64,000 nucleotides of DNA from Hyalella azteca (lineage: Eukaryota > Arthropoda > Malacostraca > Amphipoda > Hyalellidae). The DNA lies in the NCBI RefSeq assembly GCF_000764305.2, contig NW_025942403.1, positions 558,001 to 622,000 of the forward strand. Reading direction: 5' to 3'. The notes below the pieces were generated by a model. It was given only the letters and a program-made list of their open reading frames with translations. It searched no databases and was not told the DNA's origin. Made by a program: the position numbers and the translations under genes. Numbering within the stretch: position 1 is the stretch's first letter; every line of letters starts with the position of its first letter. Below are positions 35,935 through 48,700 of this stretch, one piece after another.

Positions 35935-38600
35935 TATAGAATCACTGATAGGCTTAACATTGACAAATATACAAAGCTGACACCACTGTATTACTATTAT
36001 CATGATGGACCTTATGTCAGAATTTACCAAACTCCGGTACCGGCGACCACCAAAAGATTTGCATTGATATATGGTAAATGCGAACAACGTATCAATTGTT
36101 ATAAAATATGGTCCTCTCGATCATCGCGGGAATCGTTTTATGGTTTTGTTTACGTGGTGATCGATCGGCGGGCTATATGGTGATCATTCCTGGATCAGCC
36201 AAAAAAAAGTGTAACTATTTTCAAAATTTTCTTCGATTTGAATCAATAACTATTTTCAAACTAATCATGCCGATCCCACATGCAAATTATGAAGTTATAA
36301 AACCATTGGGGCCACTGCCCAACACTGCGCTGCTACGCCCATCCAGCAGGCGCTCATAACTGCTGGCGAGCAGTTCCACAATTAAACACCAGCAACAAAA
36401 CAATAATTAAAAGTGTGCGGCTAGAATTTCGGTTTACTTTTTAAGACCAAGTCAACCTCAAATGATCGTGATTTGACTACCACGATGGATTGCGCCTGCA
36501 ACATTGCGACGAATTGCGACAGCAAAGGCTTGAAATTTAGTTTATAGCTCGGAAATTTTTATTATAAACTCATTATGAGAGTTCAATAAAAAATGATCAC
36601 TTTTATATCGCCGTTGAAATTGCGAGAAACCATTGAGGCCGGTCAAATAAATAGCAGCTGCCCAAAACTGCTCAATTGTTAACATTTCGCTTCAGGAAAT
36701 TTCATAAATAAAAGTCGTATGAAGAAAATATTTATTCCACTAAAAATTATGCATCACCTCTCCAATATTTCATTTCATAAAAGTATTTAAACTAAATTCA
36801 TATGAACTAAATGTTCATCCCACAAAACACGATGCATTAACTCGCCATGTTGAAGCCGGCAAATATATAGGCGTCTCCGTGTGAGCATGAAAAGCTTCGC
36901 CGTAAATGTGCAGTCTTTCGTGGAAGCAAGAGTCGTGACTCGGCAGTCTTTTGCGCGACGATTTTCTCTTTGCATTATTTTCTTAACGTCGGCAACGCGG
37001 CATCCCGTTGGTATTGTTGGTCGAGCTGTACCGATAATTGCCTCAGATATTCTGAAGTTCAGACCAATCTAACGTGAAAAGCATGGAACAATTTGCCGAC
37101 ACGGAAACTTAATTTCTTTGAGTTGGTTGTTGATGTCAGGAAAGAAATGTTAGAAGCTTTTGCGTCATGCGACTTAGTATAAAATTAATCTAAAATCGTA
37201 GCTGAATCTCAACGTCGCGATGATTTCTTGAATTAATTAATCAATATACATTATATGCTCGTTTTCATATGTATCATGTCATTCACAAGCCTATGCTTCT
37301 AGCCCACTAAAAACTTCATTTTCCCATCAATCTTCTTCTTCTCGTGATGTGTGTTAATGTCATTAAAAAATATTATGACTGAATGAAGGAAAAGCAAGCA
37401 GAGCGATAAATGTTAGGGGAAATTAAATGGAAATGTTAGTATAACTGCATCAACGACACATGGAATAAAATTTAAACGAAACAATGTTCGCGCGCTTGAA
37501 GAATCTTGGATATCATGACGAGAAATTAGAGCTGAGAAGAGCCCAAAACTGAGCTAAGGACGAAACAACTTCGTTGATGTCTTCATTAATTATTCCTTGA
37601 CTATTAATCGGCCAACGTACGCTACCGGTTTTATTGCGATCACTTTTTGGTCTTGAGAGCCCGCGGTAACCTTTTATAACGACCATCACCTCCAGTGCGA
37701 GTGTGACTTGAACCTATTGATATATACTCATGCTAGATAAACTTCTTTGTCGTATAAAATCGTACGCGTAGTCCTAACAATATAGAAAATAAACGGAATT
37801 TTTCCATTTAAAACTTAATACGCAGAGTTAATTACTAATTTCAAATGATTTTCCTAATCGCCATTATATCATTGAAAAATCCAGTAAATGTATTGACAAA
37901 TGATTGGACTACCATAAACTAAAAATGATACCTAAAAAACCTGTAGTAACAAAAAATTCACAATATACTGGTACCTTAAAACGAGCATTTATAGTTTAGG
38001 ATGCGCACGATGCCTTCAAATTCGGTATTTACCTGAAAATGCACATTATACCAAAAATATGCTCATGATACTTCAATTAAAAAGCGAATGACCTTTATAT
38101 GCGCTTGATAACTTTGAATACGCTGCAGATTTATTTGAAATGAGCACTATACTCGTTCGTGCCAACGGTAGCTTGCTAACATAGAAAGAAATTATGCCTG
38201 TGAATTACTTGGATAAATATATTTACTGTTCTTGCGAATGCAACTCTTGAATACTTCCGATCGAATTTGTTAGGTTTGGCCATTTGCACAGGAATTGTCA
38301 GGCGCCTTGCCGGCACTCTCACGGGGATAGCTTGTTACGGCGTGTCTAAATTTTGGAGCTCATGGTGTTTTATTATCCGTTTAATCATACAAAAAATGTA
38401 GGATACATTACGATAATGGTGGTAGAGAGTAACTCAAACGTTACCTGATCTCATAATTACTGGCAATCTAGTCGAATTATTGTACCTGAAAAATACCCTA
38501 ATTTTAGCACAAATCTCGCAACAATATTACAACTTAAGAATCACAGTTTTATTTTAGTTATTAACATTTAATTGTACTCATGGAATAAGTCGGTTGAACG
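35935..38600. other. No supported gene
   Basis: AT-rich. The 61-codon plus frame from the ATG at 36887 (ending V-P-I-I-A-S-D-I-L-K-F-R-P-I) is mildly protein-like but unsupported. Confidence 0.4.
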
Positions 38601-38626
38601 GTCGGTGAGTAAACTATCCTCGTGAG

Positions 38627-38902
38627 GCTAAGCGTACCGTCCTGTTCTTATTTCTGCTGGTATGTGCGGCTGCCGCTCTTCATGGTCAAGAGATTCACGT
38701 AGGGCAAAAATTTCTCGCGCAAAAAGGCACGGCAGTCCAGCTAAGGAGCTCTTGTGCCACCAAGAGGCCAAGTCTTGACAGGCAGACAGAAGCCCAAACT
38801 CATCTCGCAGTTCGGAGTCAGATGAATCTCTGCTATAGCTTTACGTTCATGATCTCTAAGCAGACGATTCCAAAAGTCACTGCGTGGGCTCAAGTTACAT
38901 AA
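38627..38902 (+). CDS. Candidate exon of a secreted protein, unknown family
   Basis: Plus frame open from 38609 to a TAA at 38900-38902. It reads A-K-R-T-V-L-F-L-F-L-L-V-C-A-A-A-A-L-H-G, a textbook signal peptide (basic start, hydrophobic core, small residues before cleavage), then Q-E-I-H-V-G-Q-K-F-L-A-Q-K-G-T-A-V. No ATG precedes it in frame. An AG at 38625-38626 could be an acceptor, with the initiator ATG in an upstream exon, a common arthropod arrangement. The mature part is about 70 residues with two Cys. The alternative is a pseudogene with a lost start. Cys-rich frames follow directly downstream. Confidence 0.42.
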   Translation, partial: AKRTVLFLFLLVCAAAALHGQEIHVGQKFLAQKGTAVQLRSSCATKRPSLDRQTEAQTHLAVRSQMNLCYSFTFMISKQTIPKVTAWAQVT

Positions 38903-39093
38903 AAACAGTGGTCGAGATTTCGAAGATGGATGTCATGGCTGGTGCATGTTGACAAATGCACCGAGTTGAAGATTATGGAAACAAATATGGAGTGATATGT
39001 GAGCATGAGCAGGACCACAAATGCATTGTGCTGTGTCCGATGAGCGGTAAATCTTTGAGAACGAATTATCGCCTTGCAACCATCATGCAGTAA
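38903..39093 (+). pseudogene. Cys-rich downstream frames, possibly the broken rest of the secreted-protein gene
   Basis: Two short frames follow in different phases: one with N-S-G-R-D-F-E-D-G-C-H-G-W-C (ends near 38972) and one with E-D-Y-G-N-K-Y-G-V-I-C-E-H-E-Q-D (38975-39092), which continues with further Cys and closes with TAA. Together with the upstream frame they look like one Cys-rich extracellular protein interrupted by two frame changes. Small introns are a less likely alternative because no good GT-AG pairs were seen. Confidence 0.3.
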
Positions 39094-39119
39094 ATGAAAA
39101 AATTTTAAGATTTACTGTT

Positions 39120-39268
39120 ATTTTTTCTATTTTTTATCTCTGTTTTATTTTTTAATAATTATTAATTATTTAATATTAATTATTATTATATTAATATATT
39201 ATATTAAATAATAATAAATTAGTTAATTTTTAATTAATCAAACTATACGATATGGGCCTTCTGTAAAG
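39120..39268. other. Extremely AT-rich block
   Basis: Nearly pure A+T from about 39115 to 39240, with imperfect taataattattaa palindromes, directly left of the pogo-like element. Confidence 0.6.
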
Positions 39269-39554
39269 TAAGGGAAAATGGGGTATGATGGAACAAAAAA
39301 AAAATAAATGAAAATTAACGCAATTATTTCCCTTTTAAACGCGAAATGATAAATAAATCTTAGCATCGCATCCTTGCGGTTACATTGCTAACTACCTAAG
39401 CAGAGATTAAAACTGCTCCATAGAGTAGAAATAACAAAAATACAAATTAAAATAAAATGTCTCTCAGTGCCCCGGAGGAGGGGGGGGGGGTACTACCTTG
39501 GGTACATTGGGACACTTCAGCTAATTTTGATATCATCAAAATTATAGTCAAGTT

Positions 39555-39572
39555 TCAGTTTAGAAATTTGTT

Positions 39573-39604
<32 letters not shown>

Positions 39605-39775
39605 CTGCATTAGTAGGGTTAAGAAGGACATTAATGTTTCCTATACGGACCGATAAAAGATCAGCTGCATCAGGAAATACAAAATGTTCAGATTTTTCTC
39701 TACGACGCAAGAAACTTAATATTTTTTTTTTTGCTCTCTTATTAAGCCTACATAATATTTTTTGGGCTCAGTGAA
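39555..39775 (-). pseudogene. Remnant of pogo-like transposase C-terminus
   Basis: The minus strand reads F-T-E-P-K-K-Y-Y-V-G-L-I-R-E-Q. After a frameshift in an 11-nt A run (39722-39732) it continues F-L-R-R-R-E-K-S-E-H-F-V-F-P-D-A-A-D and V-R-I-G-N-I-N-V-L-L-N-P, then a Gln run from the CAA microsatellite and a stop. The K-Y-(Y/F)-V-G ... F-L-R-(K/R) ... F-V-F-P ... (D/N)-I pattern is the C-terminal signature I associate with arthropod pogo-like transposases. The element is broken and has no catalytic domain here. Confidence 0.5.
39570..39604. repeat. (GTT)n microsatellite
   Basis: About eleven GTT units, read as a Gln run on the minus strand at the end of the transposase relic. Confidence 0.9.
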
Positions 39776-40446
39776 GCCAAATTATACAAGAACGTAATGA
39801 TGGAGTTTTAGTTCTCTCTGTTTTGGTTTTAGGAAAGTAGAACTTTAACTAGGGGAAATTCGTCGTCCATTGCTTTAGATGAACTAGGTAAAATACGGAA
39901 TTTTTCTTGTGATGAAGATAACGAAGAGCCTCGTATCTCTTCAAACGAATATTTGGCGGCGAACGATCAATTTCTTTTTCATATAAACAGGTCGTGGCCT
40001 GAAGAATGGGACGTGGACACTGTCCCAGTGTGTCCCAAACGAACTGTCCCATTGTACGCCAAACCGACATTTTAGAATCGTTCGGCCGCCATCTTAATAT
40101 TAATGTACCAAGTTACAATTCATCCTAATTTTTTAACTTTGAACGTATAGCGTAACAATTATTTACAGAGTGAAGCTTTAATTTTTTAATTAATCTAATT
40201 AAAGCTTTATTTATTGAATCTTTAATTTTAAAAATAGGATTTTTTTATTATATTTGATACAGATATACTAGACAGAACAACGAGTCTTTCTGCCACGTCA
40301 ATCAATGCACTAACTTCTCTGCTATTACTACAATATACTTTTGTTTGATATTAATTTTTAGTATCTAAAATAATTGGCGTGTTTTACCGTACCGGGCTGC
40401 GCCATCATCATCGCAACCATGTTTCACTGTACCCCACATCCCTCTA

Positions 40447-43400
40447 TTTCACATCATAGACCCTATGGGTATATGCGAAAAATAACAAGATTGTAATATG
40501 ATGAAGAATTGTTTACCTTATCGTTTTCATGTATTATCGATTTTCTTACAAGCTTGCAAATAACGTTAAATGGGAAACCAAACGAATCGTAGCCTTTTGT
40601 AGCGTTGAAATAATACAGCTAGGCTGGTGATAATGCTGCTCCAGTCTCCCGCAGATACCTCCATCATTGATAGTGCAAGCGCAATCGTTGACCGTTGAAA
40701 ATACTTACATATTCTTCATCAGTCAAGATTTAACAATGAAACTCTACTGCGAAGATTGTTGGATGTTATTAAATATTAAAGTCTATATGCAACAATTATT
40801 TTCTATGAATAACTTCATAAAAAACAACTCATTCGGGCATAGACTGTAGAAGTTTTACCATATCTAGAAACTAGTACATTCCAAAACTTCATTAGAGAAC
40901 TGAACCCTGAATAGATCAAGAAAAATAAAATAGAACAGGAGTAGGAAGTTTTAAACTGGTTTCTTGGTCGATTTTCGGCCAGCATGCCTCACGAAACTGC
41001 TGGACAAATTTCGTTGAAACTGCACAGTAAAACTTCCAACTCATAAGAACATTCCGCTCGTGTTTCAAAGCGTGTTTTTTGGTCGATTTTTACTTCATTA
41101 ACAATTTATGATACAGTTTTAAAAGCAACCCATTCATGGAATGTCTTGTTCGCAATAAGGAATCTATTAACTAAACACCAACCCTAGATTTCAGTATCAT
41201 GAACTCTGAGATTGAGACCTCGGCACTAGGTTCTCATTAATTTCATTATATGGGCCAGTTAATCATACGTAAAAAAGTCAAATAAGCAAAACAACTTACT
41301 TCAACACTAGCGAAAGGTCCCAAACTCAAGTAATAGCTTAGAACTCATTTTACAAATTCATAGAGAGCTATTTTCTGTTCACGACCAATAAGATAATTTA
41401 AATTTTGGCATTCAGTGATGATATTCAATCAACAAAAATTATCAGTATCATAACTGATGCCATTCGAACAGTCCGATAAGTGTACAATTATATTGTGCCA
41501 GTTGTCGAATATCTTTAAAAGTCAATTATATGCGTTAAATTACGCTGAGCACCAGAACTTGTCATTAATGGTGACTGAACACACTACGAATTAGTTATGA
41601 ATTAGCGCTTAGCGCACCTAAACTAGTCGTGGTTGTGAGGGGTGACTCGGCCACAAGTGGAAGAATAAACTTAATCCATGAAAATATTGTTGAATAATAC
41701 ATGGACTACAATATTCAACGTAAAAACATGAACGTGGGAGAAATATTGACGAGGAGACTTAAAGGGATATATACCTAATCATATATAATGCACTTGTTAG
41801 TTAATTAATTTAAGTTGGAGGTAGAATTAAAGCAGTTGGAGGTAGACCACAAAATTCGTCATGATGTTCCAATGCTTCAATACTGAAATTGAGAAATTCA
41901 ATTTATTTTAGAACTACGCATTATTTTATTTGAAAAGCTTCCTTGGAAACGTGAAAAATTCCGAGAAAAAAATTTTAATGAGGTCCTTAAACTATCTCAC
42001 ATTCTGGGCATTATTAGGATTTCAATCAAATCACTTCTCTGTAAAACTATTTATTTTCCTCGCAACAATACATCGTAGAGACACAAACCCCTCGTGATAT
42101 CGCCATCAATAACTCAATCGCTGAATTAATGACAGCGCAAGTAATCAATTTTTAATATCTGGATTGCGTTTATTTAGGATCATTCTGATCATAACGGGAA
42201 AGAAGCTTTAGGTGAATGACTTAAAATTCACATTTATTATGAAAAAAGCTTCTCCGTGGTCATTACAATATACTTTCAACGACAAAAATTAATGCAGTAT
42301 CATAATTTTTACACTATAGAATTATATAGTAGAATACGAGCTAACTCGCTCACTGCCTTACCTTTAACATTTCCTACAGTGAGAGTATAAAATACTTATT
42401 TATCTTAATGAATGCTTCGGTGGTAAATATCTCCTGACTAGACGACTTGCTCACAAGGAGCTTGTAACTTTTTTCTTGTTTCAACTTGTATAAGTTTTCG
42501 ATTTGGCGTTTATTTCACGTCAGACGCTTTGGCACGGAAAGTAAGTTAGTTTTTCATGTTATTTCTTTCTCTCCAAAGGAAATCATGTATAGAACTATTC
42601 CCTCGTTTGGCCGAGGAAGTGATCCTACATGGTAAACTTAAGCATTCCTTCTGTGAATTAATCAACAAACTCGTAGGAAAAACACAGATAGATGATTTCG
42701 AAGCATAATATGGGACAAAAGATAAAAATACGAGACAAAAATGCAATAGAAACAATAATTACATTTTCTGTGTGAGTTCTTCATAGATACCGTTATTTTC
42801 GGTGCTCACCTAGGAGCTCCGATAGTCAGGTTACAGTCCTGGAATTAATAACATCAGGTTTGAAATTTATAAAGCATTGGATACTATTCCGGTGGCCAAG
42901 GTAACCTTTAAAATTTTGGCTGCAAGATGCTTGATTGTTGCGTTAACTTTGTTAGTATGAAGGCCAATCCACAAATGATTATTTATAAATAATTTTAACA
43001 TGCGACAGGTAAAAGGTAACTTCACACGTCCCGCTACGTGTGAAAAGCAACACAGACAAGCATCTACGACTCTACGTCAACCGAACTGCACCTGTTCTAT
43101 TGAAGATGCAAAGCACTAGGTCCTTTTGATGTAAAACATAAAAAACAATTGTTCAAAAATCAATCATTTTGAATTTAATTCTGAGATTACGCTAATGACG
43201 CTAATGGTCGTGTTCTGAATAATACATGATAATCACATTTTCGCACTACATACTGGAAAATTTATTGGTTTTTCACTGTTACTTCATCAATAATTTAGCA
43301 CATGAGTTTGATAAGCGAACCTTCCTAAATTAACAGCAAAAGAACTAGTCTGCAGTTGTAATTCACAACCTTTTATGTACAAACCTTTTATGAACAAACG

Positions 43401-43915
43401 ATCTGAATAATTCATGTTATTACGAGCGATGCAAATAACACAAAATTTCTAAACCTGAATTTAGATCACCATCTAATATTGAGTTCACTCATGACCGTAA
43501 AGTTTATCAAAGTAAATCACTGAAAATTAATGTTGCAGTTGCTTTTTCTTAAATGATCTTGTAAGGTTAGTGTCATTAAACGAAACTCCTTCAGTAAATA
43601 GTTTGGAATTATCCTGCTTGTTCACGTGCGAGTGTAAGAACCGAGCGAAAAAGGACCAGGTACTTAAAGACTTAAAAAAGTAATAATCTTCGCCTTTTAT
43701 TTTCATATCCTATCGAATTCGGACACTCATGAAATATTTTGTCAAATTAAAGTCAAGGCGCTACTCTCGCTAAACCAAAAGACCAGAATTTTGACTCCGG
43801 AATTATATCCAGCGAGACCGCGAATTAAAACCAAAGCTAAAAATTATTTGCGATTCAAATTTGTGAATGAATAACTGTATGAAAGTTTCATTATTCAATC
43901 AATTTACTTATAGAT
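40447..43915. other. No supported gene
   Basis: AT-rich, with frames under 85 codons and no motifs. A short repeat of aaccttttatg(t/a)acaaac lies at 43368-43398. Confidence 0.5.
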
Positions 43916-43921
43916 TTTATT
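43916..43921 (-). terminator. Candidate poly(A) signal of the membrane-protein gene
   Basis: The first AATAAA hexamer on the minus strand after the stop codon, about 310 nt downstream. The 3' UTR between them is AT-rich and has no long frame. This is position-based inference only. Confidence 0.35.
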
Positions 43922-44228
43922 CTGCACATATAATTAATAAATCAATTTATATACAATATAACAAAACTCGCATTCTGGGCAGGGAAAAGTGCATCACCTT
44001 ATCCTACTTGTTGGGGTTTTGATTATAAATACTTCGTACCATAAAGTTAAAGATAGGAGCACAAACTTACATTTGGGTGTACATAAATAGGATCGGAAAA
44101 TATTTCTCAGAAGATATTTCACAGCAGGTTTTGAGAAGCACGATTACTGCTCACTAACACTTGTTACGCATGAACAGCGATTAATCAATAACAAGTCTTT
44201 ATGAATCTTCTTCTTTGAACGATCATTT

Positions 44229-45754
44229 TCAGCACGAAGTTTCGTGCACATCAACATCCTCGACAGGATCAGGCACATCAAAACTGAGACGTGTCATGGC
44301 GGCCATGCTCTCATGGCGGCAGACCTTTTTTGTATCTGACTCGGAGGGTGCGTTCTCGCTTGCTTTGCTTGCATCGGAAACGATCTTTCTAATACCTGGT
44401 CCAACAGACGCCGACATAACCTGCTCGATTGGAGGATCAGTTCGCACCAACGGAGAATGACTGCGTGGCAATGGAGAACTTGGAACCGCCAGAGGTGATG
44501 GAGTTCGATGACTTGATCGGACCCTACGTGATGTTCCCGGTGACCTATCATCTACTGCCGCCCCCCTGCTGTATAGAGGAGACGGGGGTGGTGGAATGGG
44601 AGACGTAGGATGTGGTAGAGTGAAGATATCAGTATACAATGGTGAAAGTGGGTATGATAAAGGTGAGTAAGGACCAGGTGAAGACATGAGGTATGGTGAA
44701 GGAGAAGAAGGGACAGGTGAAATTGACAGAGGTGGCACGGGAGACAAATCTCGATAGCCAGGCGGTGGTTTGATGGAAATAAAATCATAGCTCGTGACAA
44801 GAGTCGGCTCCTCCTCCTCGGGGTACGTCGGTAGCTGCTGGCACGGTTGCGTGTAGTCCTTGGCTAGCTGGCGACGCAAGACGCCACGGCCATCAGCTGT
44901 CCCCTGTCTTCCTCTTCCATTTGATCGTGGGACGGGGGGAGTTTGGGGAGGAGTTGGTGACATAGAAGGACTTGAAGCTCTTGAAACTTCCTGCGAAGGA
45001 ATGTCAATACTCAATTGAGGCACCATCAAATGAAAAGATACAGACTCGGTTGCTTCGTCCGTTGATGACGTTGAACCATTCGAGTCCTGCCGAGAGATCG
45101 AGCTGTCACTTCGCTTCACGGCTTGAGTTTCACTTTCAGCTCTTTTCATGGGCGAATATTTTTTAACTTTGAGGCTGTGTCTTACTTCCTCATTTGTTGC
45201 ACTAAGAGTTCTTCGAATGTTCGGGACTTTGAATGATACCATTTGCGAGTCGACCTCATTGCTGGAAGTAGCTTGTAAACTATTGTCAGGTGCAAGCCGA
45301 GAAGGATCTGGTCTTTGAATGGTAAGTTTCTCCGTAGAGCCACTCAAATTGGTGTTCATAGGCAAACCGAGCAATTGTTTGCCTGTGTTCTGTGAAGTAC
45401 TCCCAGTATAATAAATATTGGGTTGTGTGGCCCGGCGTGACGACCGGGGAGTTGATCGGAAGCTGCGAGCGTCATCACAACTGCTCCCACTTCCGTCGAA
45501 AAACACTGAGTCTGAACACAAAGATTTTCCGTCTTCGTCTACAGCTTTATGGGACAGCGTATGAAAACTACCGTGGTGATCTATCACACCTGCTTGGTCT
45601 GACACGCTTCTCACAGACCCGCAGGGGGATATGTTAGGTGTGGGCTGGATGACGTTGATGTCGATGGTCTGCAGCCACTCAGCCGTGGCGTGGTCGCTGT
45701 CCCAGTCCATTCCGCCGAGCTGTAGCAGCGGCCTCGCCCGAGACCCCGGAACAC
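44229..45754 (-). CDS. Exon 6 (terminal) of the membrane-protein gene
   Basis: Terminal coding exon of 1526 nt ending in TGA at 44229-44231. The open frame runs 7 nt past the acceptor into the intron, so the apparent TTG start at 45761 is not a true start: a CAG acceptor at 45757-45755 sits after a T-rich tract. It encodes the last 507 residues of the tail. Contents in order: a Gly/Arg/Leu stretch, an acidic D-W-D patch, a Ser-rich segment, R-R-T-L-S and K-R-A-E-S (basophilic kinase-type sites), a Pro-rich stretch with repeated S-P and P-P-P-P, and an acidic C-terminus ending H-E-T-S-C. This is the strongest coding signal in the window. The G+C-rich codon use differs clearly from the AT-rich surroundings. 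Confidence 0.92.
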
Positions 45755-48700
45755 CTGACAAAATTCTTTAGTTAAATAATCGATCTTATTTTTGATATTC
45801 GTATGATCTCGTAATTTTTTGGAGTGGCACTTCCATTCGCAAAATGTGTACCAGTTGCTTATTAACAGCTACCATAATTGTATAGTTAAAGAAATCGCCT
45901 CAGAGATTCTCGAAAACAAAAATTATTATGAGTATCATAATAAAATGAACGTATCCTCACGCTTTCTTTATGTATGAAAATAAAATTAATCGTGATGAAA
46001 ACAGCAAAATCTAGCAACTCTACTTTTATTCGATAATTTCACTTTGTAAAAAGAGTAAGTCATTGTGATATTGCGGATATGGGGCCATACTTTCAAAGCT
46101 CGCCAAGTGAACGTAAGTACTTACGCTCTATTTTCTTATTTATGATTGGTGGATTTTGCTTGAAAGGCCGTCAATGATTGGCTGATGAACTTACGATCTC
46201 TTAACTTTTTTGAAAGTATAGGGAATGTTCATCAGACCTAACAGCGCGGCGGGAGAGTCGAGCGGAGCGTCCGAGGAGGAGGCGTTCGCGCTGTAGGTCT
46301 CCGTCGACGACGTTGACTGCAGCCGCAATCCCGGCACACGCAAAAAGTCCGACCGCACCTATGCATTGAAAATTTTGCTCAACTTTTCTCAAATTAAATT
46401 ATTAAACTGTCTCAACATTCAGCGATCTATTATAAATTACAATATTTTTCTTCCGTCGTTTCAGCTGAATCTCACTCCCAACTTGTCCACCTATCTTGGT
46501 GGAAAATCAGAGATTGTTTATTTTCTGAAATCTAAACCATATACATAGTACATGACACTGAATGTTTATCAAGTTTGGAGTAATCAGATTTGTTCTAAAC
46601 AGATACACAGTACCTGAGGCTAAATTTTCGTCAAGTTTGGAGTGATCAATTATGTTCTAAAGTTAAACACTGTACATGACATTCACTGGTTAGCTATTCT
46701 AACATCCTCATTTATGTTCTATAGAGAAACACTGAACATAACACCAACAATATTAATAAAGATAATAGCTTAGAGTTTTCTTATGAAGATAAACGCGATT
46801 TTGTTATGAAGATAAACCTTTAATTTCAAGCGCGACTCAAACTGTAAAATCTTCTCTTCTTCTACAGCTTCACATATCATGCTTCTAACTCGTAAGATAC
46901 CGTGCAGGATCACCGTATCCTGCAGACAAATGTTGTCAGGCATACTCACTTAGTCTACAAAAGAATCACTGTAAATACTCTCAGACTCATTTGATATACT
47001 CAGACATTGATCAATACTCAGACCCATTTGATATACAGCAGAGTAAGATGCGTCGAAAAGAATCTCTGTAGCCTCACCAATTAAGTGTACTGAAGGAACA
47101 CCATGAATTCCGCAGATGCGCCTGCTGTTCACCTGAACAACCAGGCATCGTGTAGAATGTAGATGCATCTGCCTGAAAAAGCTCCTAGTATCTCGAACAA
47201 CGAATGAGAAATGATTCCTCGCGAAAGCCAACCTAGTATTCTGCGAACACACCAGGTATCCTGAAGAAGGAAAATCAGGTGTCCACCTGGCATCCTGCGA
47301 CACGCCTGGTAACTCACCAGGTATCCTGCAGACTCACCTGGTATCCTGAGGAGCAGGAGGCATCCTCCTTCTCATAGGAGCTCATCCTGGACCAGTTGAT
47401 GGCCATGACACTGCCGGGGAGGCTCTTCACCCTGAAGCTGTTGGCGAGGGAGGCGTAGCTCCCCACCGACCCCCGCGGGGGCAGGGGGGCTGACCCCATC
47501 CCCACACGCCCCTCCTCGTAGCACCTCCCCACGCCACCCCGCTTCACGGCTACCTCAGAACTGACACGCAGCATAAAATACTTTGACTTTCTAAATTTAT
47601 TGTATACTCTGATGCTGTTGTACATAATGAATTATAAATTGTTTAATTGCTTTGAATTATTCTTGTATGCAATGAACATTAAACACCGCGAACAATTGTG
47701 GTCATTCTGATTATTCTTGTTAGTAAAATATCAAAAGAAAACAAATTTAAAACCTCCCCAGCTAAATTTTAGTTTTTTCCTACTATTTTGTGATTCTCTA
47801 GTCTACACAACTTTGATAGATGGATAAATTATTTTCTAAATCGATTATTCTTTATGAATAATAAATCTGTAGGAAATAAAACTATTTTAAACTCCCGTTA
47901 TCTTCCCCATATTATGTGTTTTTTGATATTTTTATATGTTATTTTGATAACGAGTAAGACAATCAGTAAGACTGCGATGTCACTCACGTCCACTTTACCC
48001 TTTACCGCGTAGGAGTCTATGTACTGGGTTTACAGTATTCTTGCATTGCGTCTTTATATATTATGTGGGTTTTTGTGGAGTTTATTCTACCTTTTAGTTA
48101 AGTGTATCTTAGTTATTAGTATCTTGCACTATTTCGCAGCATGTTAGGCTATGTCTAGCCATACTGGCTGGGCCAGATTCATGCTACGTGAATGAAAAAT
48201 TAAAGATGTTTTACATCGCCACTTTTAGGTTATCGAGGTACATTATAGATTTAAATACGTGGGTGCAGGATATTACAATGTAATAACTTACTATGCATAA
48301 GAATGAAAATTGAGTTATTGATTTGTATTTTCTGTCAAAGGGACATTTAATTTCTTCGGCTTAATTATGACTCTATAGATAGCCTTTTGATTTGAAGCTA
48401 GACAATTACACTAGATAAACAAGAAAAACAGCTAGAAGAAAAATTACAAACAAAACTAGTGTGTGGTGCTCTCTCTGCACTGGTAATTCTGATAATTTTG
48501 TAATAATATTAAACTGCGTACCGTTACCAAATGACTCTACTGTTCTTATTAATTTGTATACAAGATTTAAATGAAATAATAAGAGTATTGCATGCAAATT
48601 TATGAGTAACCTTTCCAAACTCACGTTCCACATTGCACTTAATTGAAACATAAATTCCCACTTGTTTTCCGTTATCAGTTAAATGTAGGAAAAAATTAAT

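Larger units (their letters stand above)
39271..40444. mobile_element. Degenerate pogo-like (Tc1/mariner superfamily) DNA transposon
   Basis: A 1,174-bp element flanked by TA on both sides (39269-39270 and 40445-40446), the target duplication of this superfamily. Imperfect terminal inverted repeats of about 25 bp are present: left AGGGAAAATGGGGTATGATG (continuing GAACA); right, on the minus strand, AGGGATGTGGGGTACAGTGA (continuing AACA). Inside, on the minus strand, is a decayed transposase C-terminus. The length is shorter than a full pogo element, so it is probably internally deleted. It also contains a run of ten or more Gs near 39480 and a GTT microsatellite. Confidence 0.68.

Noticed and set aside
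39849..40070. 73-codon minus-strand protein inside the pogo-like element
   Set aside because: It starts in repeated gggaca motifs and does not match the transposase pattern, so I kept it as part of the element without a separate call.
44215..44460. Plus-strand frame opposite exon 6
   Set aside because: Shadow of the well-supported minus-strand exon.
46201..46392. Minus-strand 63-codon frame over exon 5
   Set aside because: Wrong phase. The frame compatible with exons 4 and 6 is different.
46950..47303. 117-codon minus-strand frame
   Set aside because: Lies in the intron and consists of decayed copies of the exon 4 donor region and short repeats.
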